Assembly: GCA_028707655.1 (NCBI GenBank)
Contig: JAQWAN010000076.1
Span: forward strand, 1-8,441
Direction of reading: 5' to 3'
Length of the DNA: 8,441 bases
Source of the DNA: Bacteroidaceae bacterium
GTDB lineage: Bacteria > Bacteroidota > Bacteroidia > Bacteroidales > Bacteroidaceae
Below, one piece after another: positions 6,615 through 8,441 of this stretch (positions are counted from its first letter, which is position 1; every line of letters begins with the position of its first letter). Both the position numbers and the translations under genes were made by a program. Below the pieces are notes generated by a model. The model had not been told where the DNA came from. It searched no databases and saw nothing but the letters and a program-made list of their open reading frames with translations.

Positions 6615-6648
6615 AAATTATTATTCGCAAATATACGAATAATAATTT
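6615..6648. promoter_or_regulatory. Perfect 13-base inverted repeat, candidate operator for arsC-acr3
   Basis: AAATTATTATTCG (6615-6627) is the exact reverse complement of CGAATAATAATTT (6636-6648), separated by 8 bases. The spacer, read on the minus strand, is TATATTTG, the -7 element of the ars promoter. A dimeric repressor bound here would cover both the -7 element and the start site. ArsR-family repressors bind such AT-rich dyads over promoters, but assignment to ArsR is inference. The distal arm overlaps the ahpF stop codon by two bases. Confidence 0.7.
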
Positions 6649-6657
6649 ATTCTCCAA
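6628..6657 (-). promoter_or_regulatory. Promoter of arsC-acr3
   Basis: On the minus strand TATATTTG (6628-6635) fits TAnnTTTG, with TTG (6655-6657) 19 bases upstream. The start site would lie near 6621, giving a leader of about 28 bases. The -33 element lies inside the last codons of ahpF. Both elements and the spacing match consensus. Confidence 0.75.
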
Positions 6658-8212
6658 CTAATCGTCCCACTATCCTATCTTCATAAGCGGCAAGAGCAGC
6701 TTTAGCACCCTCTCCCATAGCAATGATAATCTGTTTATAGGGAATAGCAGTTACATCGCCTGCAGCATAGATACCGGGAATGTTGGTCCTACATTTCTCA
6801 TCAATTTGAATCTCCCCTCCAACAGTGGTCTGCAACAACTGTTTAAAGGGAGCCGTATTGGCCAACAGACCAATTTGTACAAAAACAGCTGCAAGCGGTA
6901 CATCGCTTACTTGGTTCGTAGCTCTATCTTTTACGCGAAGAGCAGTTACCTTCTCCCCATCACCTACCACCTCCGATACCTGGGCATAGGTGCGTATCTC
7001 TATATTATCGCGTTTTGCAGCAGCATCTTGCAACACCTTATCTGCTTTTAGCTCTTCCATAAATTCTACAACAGTCACCCTCTTACAGATACCAGAGAGG
7101 TCTATTGCTGCCTCAAGGCCAGAATTGCCGCCACCCACCACAGCAACCTCCATATCCTTATAGAAAGGACCATCGCAATGTGGACAATAGGCTATACCTC
7201 TACCCGAATAAACTGTTTCACCGGGTACATTGAGCTTACGCCAACCTGCTCCCGTTGCAATAATAACAGCCGTAGCTAGAAAGGTCTCGTTAGGCTGCAC
7301 ATGGATGAGATGCCCCTCCTGCTGTGGCTCAATGCTTTGTACAAAGCGATGCTCAAAAGTAGCAATAGGATAGGTGGAAAGATGGGCTTGCAAGGCATCG
7401 GCCAACTCCTTACCCGTGGTATAGGTTTTAGAGATAAAGTTTTCTATACCTACCGTATCTTTTACTTGTCCCCCCACACGGTCGGCTATAACGGCCACTT
7501 GCAATCCTTTTCGAGCAGAATAGATGGCTGCCGAAGCACCGGCCGGACCGGCTCCAATGACCACTACATCGTATTTCTTTACAGGTTGTGTCTCTACAGC
7601 AGCGGTCTGTCCCAAACGCTTTTCTAACCTCTCCACTAAAAGAGAAAGCGAGGCTTTACCTGCATGCACCAACTCCTCTCCAATAAAAACCGAGGGCACG
7701 CCCTGCAACGAAAGGGCTTCTACCTCCTCTTGATGAAGTGCACCATCGATAATTTCGTGCGAAATATTGGGGTTCAAAATGGCTATTAGATTGAAGGCTT
7801 GCACCACCTCTGGACAATTGGTACACGACAAGGAGATATACGATTTCACCTTGTGTTTACCTTTGAGATTGCGGATACGTTGTATAAATAGGGCATCAGG
7901 GATGTTTTTACCCTTACCATCCATATTTAAAAGGGCCATCACTAATGAAGAAAACTCGTGACCTGTGGGCACGGCACGAAAAGTAAAGGGGCTCCACTCC
8001 TTTTCTCCTTTGCGTATGCGCAGCAAAAGACCCTGCTCCACCACCTGTTCTTCGTAATTTATCTGTGGCGAGCAGTTCGCCACCTCCTGCAAAAGCTCTA
8101 CTAGCTCTCCCCTAGAAGAATGATTGGTAGCCACTTGGGCTACCAATGTATATTCCTTTTCCAGAAGTAAAAAAACCGACTTTAACTGCTCTTTTATCTT
8201 TTCATCTAGCAT
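6647..8212 (-). CDS. ahpF: Alkyl hydroperoxide reductase subunit F (NADH:peroxiredoxin reductase)
   Basis: A cytosolic flavoprotein of 521 residues, the same size as E. coli AhpF. It passes electrons from NADH through FAD and two disulfide centres to the peroxiredoxin AhpC. The N-terminal tandem thioredoxin-fold region (about 1-200) carries the redox pair Cys130-TN-Cys133, followed by cis-Pro GVPSVFIG (171-178). A linker leads to a thioredoxin-reductase-like part. FAD binding is at DVVVIGAGPAGASAAIYSARKG (215 onward, glycines 220-225), the second redox centre is Cys343-PH-Cys346 in CPHCDGPF, NADH binding is at VVGGGNSGLEAAI (358-370), and the C-terminal flavin motif is GIYAAGDVT (480-488). 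All catalytic cysteines are present. The ATG at 8212 follows the ahpC stop by 11 bases, so the two form an operon; the promoter is off the right edge. Regulation by OxyR is known in Bacteroides but not visible here. Confidence 0.97.
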   Translation of the reverse strand: MLDEKIKEQLKSVFLLLEKEYTLVAQVATNHSSRGELVELLQEVANCSPQINYEEQVVEQGLLLRIRKGEKEWSPFTFRAVPTGHEFSSLVMALLNMDGKGKNIPDALFIQRIRNLKGKHKVKSYISLSCTNCPEVVQAFNLIAILNPNISHEIIDGALHQEEVEALSLQGVPSVFIGEELVHAGKASLSLLVERLEKRLGQTAAVETQPVKKYDVVVIGAGPAGASAAIYSARKGLQVAVIADRVGGQVKDTVGIENFISKTYTTGKELADALQAHLSTYPIATFEHRFVQSIEPQQEGHLIHVQPNETFLATAVIIATGAGWRKLNVPGETVYSGRGIAYCPHCDGPFYKDMEVAVVGGGNSGLEAAIDLSGICKRVTVVEFMEELKADKVLQDAAAKRDNIEIRTYAQVSEVVGDGEKVTALRVKDRATNQVSDVPLAAVFVQIGLLANTAPFKQLLQTTVGGEIQIDEKCRTNIPGIYAAGDVTAIPYKQIIIAMGEGAKAALAAYEDRIVGRLVGE

Positions 8213-8223
8213 ATGTTATTGTT

Positions 8224-8441
8224 TTAAATAAGACCTACTAATTCAAGACTAGGCTTTAATGTCTCTTTTCCTGGCTTCCAATTGGCTGGACAAACCTGAT
8301 CGCCATGCTCCGCTACAAATTGCAACGCTTGTAGACGACGATACAGCTCATCGGCATTACGACCAATATTTCCACTTACCACTTCGTAAGCTACAATCTT
8401 ACCTTCAGGGTTCACAACAAAAGTTCCACGCTCTGCAAGAC
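8224..8441 (-). CDS. ahpC: Alkyl hydroperoxide reductase subunit C (2-Cys peroxiredoxin), C-terminal part
   Basis: The last 71 residues of AhpC; the N-terminal part, with the peroxidatic cysteine, is outside the right edge. AhpC reduces hydrogen peroxide and organic peroxides and is regenerated by AhpF. The visible stretch begins LAERGTFVVNPEGKIVAYE and continues with GRNADELYRRLQALQFV, the typical late helix. It then reaches HGDQVCPANWKPG, whose Cys is the resolving cysteine of the VCPA(N/K)WKPG motif. The tail is KETLKPSLELVGLI. The frame stays open to the window edge, so an internal Met at 8415 is not the start. A full protein would be about 188 residues. It directly precedes ahpF. Confidence 0.96.
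   Translation of the reverse strand, partial: LAERGTFVVNPEGKIVAYEVVSGNIGRNADELYRRLQALQFVAEHGDQVCPANWKPGKETLKPSLELVGLI

Noticed and set aside
6615..6648. The 13-base dyad as a terminator of ahpF
   Set aside because: The stem is nearly all A-T, one arm overlaps the stop codon, and the loop is a consensus -7 element, so an operator is the better reading; a minor termination role is not excluded.
7301..7627. Plus-strand open frame opposite ahpF
   Set aside because: It lies wholly within the FAD-binding part of a well-supported ahpF and shows no domain or promoter of its own.

Overview
This window looks like ordinary chromosomal DNA of a Bacteroidales bacterium (phylum Bacteroidota). The evidence is a SusC/RagA-type TonB-linked outer-membrane protein, promoter elements of the Bacteroides type (TAnnTTTG near -7, TTTG or TTG near -33), few Shine-Dalgarno sequences, a lipobox lipoprotein, and a short RsmI and a thymidine kinase of the form I recall from Bacteroides. 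The genus cannot be fixed from sequence reading alone.

Layout. Positions 1-874 (minus) hold the N-terminal 291 residues of a SusC/RagA protein that runs off the left edge and has its own promoter. A 394-base gap follows, with that promoter, AT-rich DNA with nothing else recognisable, and a strong terminator at its right end. Positions 1269-2830 (minus) hold rsmI and, overlapping it by ATGA, a coiled-coil lipoprotein gene. Divergently, 3050-4744 (plus) hold tdk (thymidine kinase) and an AI-2E family membrane protein, followed by tRNA-Lys(UUU) with its own promoter and a terminator. Positions 4958-5121 form an intergenic block with a hairpin and four 22-base tandem repeats. Positions 5122-6592 (minus) hold an arsenic pair, acr3 (arsenite efflux) and arsC (thioredoxin-type arsenate reductase), overlapping by 11 bases. 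Positions 6647-8441 (minus) hold ahpF and the C-terminal end of ahpC, the alkyl hydroperoxide reductase pair, cut by the right edge.

How the genes work together. ArsC reduces arsenate to arsenite and Acr3 exports it. AhpC reduces peroxides and is recharged by AhpF with NADH. Both pairs deal with thiol or oxidative stress and lie on the same strand 54 bases apart. rsmI is ribosome maintenance and tdk is thymidine salvage.

The most notable non-coding signal is a perfect 13-base inverted repeat in front of arsC. Its 8-base spacer is exactly the -7 element of the predicted ars promoter, and its distal arm reaches into the ahpF stop codon. This is what an ArsR-type operator would look like, although no arsR gene is present here. 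The 22-base tandem repeat block is the other unexplained structure. I see no previously undescribed multi-gene system in this window.
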